Shown here: positions 5,928 through 7,027 of the stretch, piece by piece
Position numbering within the stretch: the first letter of the stretch is position 1
Layout: each line of letters starts with the position of its first letter
Assembly (NCBI GenBank): GCA_018901355.1
Contig: JAHIEZ010000005.1
Span: 1-7,027, forward strand
DNA: 7,027 nucleotides
Source of the DNA: Patescibacteria group bacterium
GTDB taxonomy: Bacteria > Patescibacteriota > Microgenomatia > UBA12405
Direction of reading: 5' to 3'
Notes under the pieces: model-generated
Told to the model about the DNA's origin: nothing
Seen by the model: only the letters and a program-made list of their open reading frames with translations
Databases searched by the model: none
Translations under genes and position numbers: made by a program

Positions 5928-7027
5928 ATGGTTGAAGTAGTAAAAACAGAAACATATTTGATCGCCATTGACTTACCAAAACCTTTTCCTTTGGGTTTTG
6001 GAACATTGAAACAATTGCCACGAGTCTTATACAAAATAGAACTATGTTGCAACAAAAAATTTTTTGTGGGATGGGGAGAAGCTAGTATAGATTTTCCTTT
6101 TGTTGATTATGATGCTTACGATATATACGATGCTCTTAAAAAAAATAAAATTGACGGAAAAATTATAAAAAACAGAAAAGAACTATTGACTGATAAAAAT
6201 ATTCGTAAAAATTTGTTAAAAAAGACTCCAGCGGCTTTTGCGGCTTTTAATATGGCAATCGATGATGCTTTTGGAAAAATAGAAAATAAAAACTTAATGA
6301 GTTTTTATGGAAAAAGAAGACGGGGAATGAAATCCCTTTATAGCATTTCTTTTATGAAAAACCCCTCTTTGGTTTTACAAGAAGCTGAAAAAAGATTTAA
6401 TCAGGGATATGTTCCCAAAATAAAAGTAGGAAAAAATATTTCCAGTGATGTAGAAATAATTATTAAAATGGAAACCAGTAAAAAAAGGAAATTTATTTAT
6501 GCGCTAGACTTTAATGCTCAATATACAAAAAAACAATTTTTAAAATTGATTAATAAACTAAAAATATCAAAAGTTTCCTTAAATAAAATTTTGTTTATGG
6601 AACAACCAACCACCGTTAAGCAAGGTATTAGAGCAATGTCTGATGTTAAAAAAAGGATTCGAAAATTATTTAAAAAAAATATTGTTATTATCGCAGACGA
6701 ATCTTTTGTAAATTTAAAAAATGCAATTACTTGTGTAAACAACGGGATAGGTCTTAATTTTAAAATCCAGAAAATTGGTGGTATTTTTTATGCTAGAGAA
6801 ATTGAAAAAAGAATCAAAAAAATGAAAAAAATAAAAGTTAACTCAATTGTGGGAGGAACTTTTCCAACAGCAATAGGTCGGGTTTATGATCAGCAGGCTG
6901 TTTGTGTTTTGGATAGCGTCAATATGCCAGGGGATGGAATGGAGCCCTCAACGGATTGGTTTTGTAAAGAAAAACACCTAATACGGGAGTCTTTTGAGAG
7001 AAAAAACAAGGAGGGGGTTTTCTTTCA
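5928..7027 (+). CDS. Enolase-superfamily enzyme, N-acylamino-acid racemase/dipeptide epimerase-like (3' end cut off)
   Basis: The frame opens at ATG 5928 and stays open for 366 codons to the right edge. Family members have about 320-370 residues, so only a short tail should be missing. These enzymes abstract the proton alpha to a carboxylate. The N-terminal capping domain (PFPLGFGT, VGWGEAS, then a PAAFAAFNMAIDDAFGK helix) leads into the barrel. The complete muconate-lactonizing-subgroup active set is present: the Lys164-x-Lys166 motif in PKIKVG; metal ligands Asp194 (DFN), Glu225 (EQP) and Asp257 (ADES); and the second catalytic Lys279 in NFKIQKIGG. The C-terminal block, GG....AIGR (309-318) and PGD....S.DWF (334-345), resembles o-succinylbenzoate synthase/N-succinylamino-acid racemases more than the DxD end of Ala-Glu epimerases. 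Substrate is unknown. It lies two bases after the ligase stop. The protein is very rich in Lys and Asn, more so than the ligase. Confidence 0.85.
   Translation, partial: MVEVVKTETYLIAIDLPKPFPLGFGTLKQLPRVLYKIELCCNKKFFVGWGEASIDFPFVDYDAYDIYDALKKNKIDGKIIKNRKELLTDKNIRKNLLKKTPAAFAAFNMAIDDAFGKIENKNLMSFYGKRRRGMKSLYSISFMKNPSLVLQEAEKRFNQGYVPKIKVGKNISSDVEIIIKMETSKKRKFIYALDFNAQYTKKQFLKLINKLKISKVSLNKILFMEQPTTVKQGIRAMSDVKKRIRKLFKKNIVIIADESFVNLKNAITCVNNGIGLNFKIQKIGGIFYAREIEKRIKKMKKIKVNSIVGGTFPTAIGRVYDQQAVCVLDSVNMPGDGMEPSTDWFCKEKHLIRESFERKNKEGVFF

Noticed and set aside
5797..6021. Minus-strand open frame across the ligase/racemase junction
   Set aside because: It crosses two well-supported plus-strand genes and has no recognisable features.
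1..7027. Recoded TGA (glycine), as in Gracilibacteria/SR1
   Set aside because: None of the six complete genes ends in TGA (three TAA, three TAG), which prompted the thought. But no in-frame TGA occurs in any of the genes, and glycines use ordinary GGN codons. Six stops are too few to conclude anything.
1..7027. CRISPR arrays, insertion sequences, tRNA or rRNA genes
   Set aside because: No regularly spaced direct repeats, transposase-like frames, terminal inverted repeats or tRNA-like cloverleaf segments were seen.

Overview
The window is A+T-rich, gene-dense bacterial DNA. Compact genes, short or absent leaders, few Shine-Dalgarno sequences, a short Rel/SpoT homologue, a sortase with one N-terminal membrane segment and an archaeal-type tyrosyl-tRNA synthetase together suggest a Patescibacteria (Candidate Phyla Radiation) genome. 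That placement is inferred from gene character only; no rRNA is present. All six complete genes end in TAA or TAG.

Layout. Positions 1-616, minus strand: greA followed by the N-terminus of lysS, which runs off the left edge. Positions 617-744 form a divergent control region. It holds a near-consensus promoter and a terminator-like hairpin in the greA leader, plus an opposing promoter for the sortase gene whose -35 element lies on the same bases. Positions 745-4006, plus strand: a class-unassigned sortase, a Rel/SpoT-type (p)ppGpp synthetase/hydrolase (HD, synthetase, TGS, no C-terminal regulatory part) and an archaeal/eukaryotic-type tyrS whose start overlaps the rel gene. Each has a -10-like hexamer 5-10 bases before its ATG, suggesting leaderless or near-leaderless mRNAs. 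Positions 4003-4443, minus strand: dtd (D-aminoacyl-tRNA deacylase), convergent with tyrS and overlapping it by 4 bases. Positions 4444-4572 are a second, very A+T-rich divergent control region. Positions 4573 to the right edge, plus strand: a two-gene operon of a GCS2-type glutamate-cysteine-ligase-like enzyme and an enolase-superfamily enzyme with a complete catalytic set and an N-acylamino-acid-racemase-like C-terminus (cut off at the edge).

How the genes may work together. The left and central parts are information-processing and stress functions: transcript rescue, tRNA charging, alarmone metabolism and tRNA proofreading. The right-hand operon is the most novel part. A ligase of this family joins an amine to the gamma-carboxylate of glutamate, giving an N-acyl amino acid, which is the kind of molecule an N-acylamino-acid racemase or dipeptide epimerase acts on. 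A pathway to a gamma-glutamyl-D-amino acid is therefore a coherent but untested hypothesis. The divergently placed dtd, which removes D-amino acids from tRNA, makes it more interesting.
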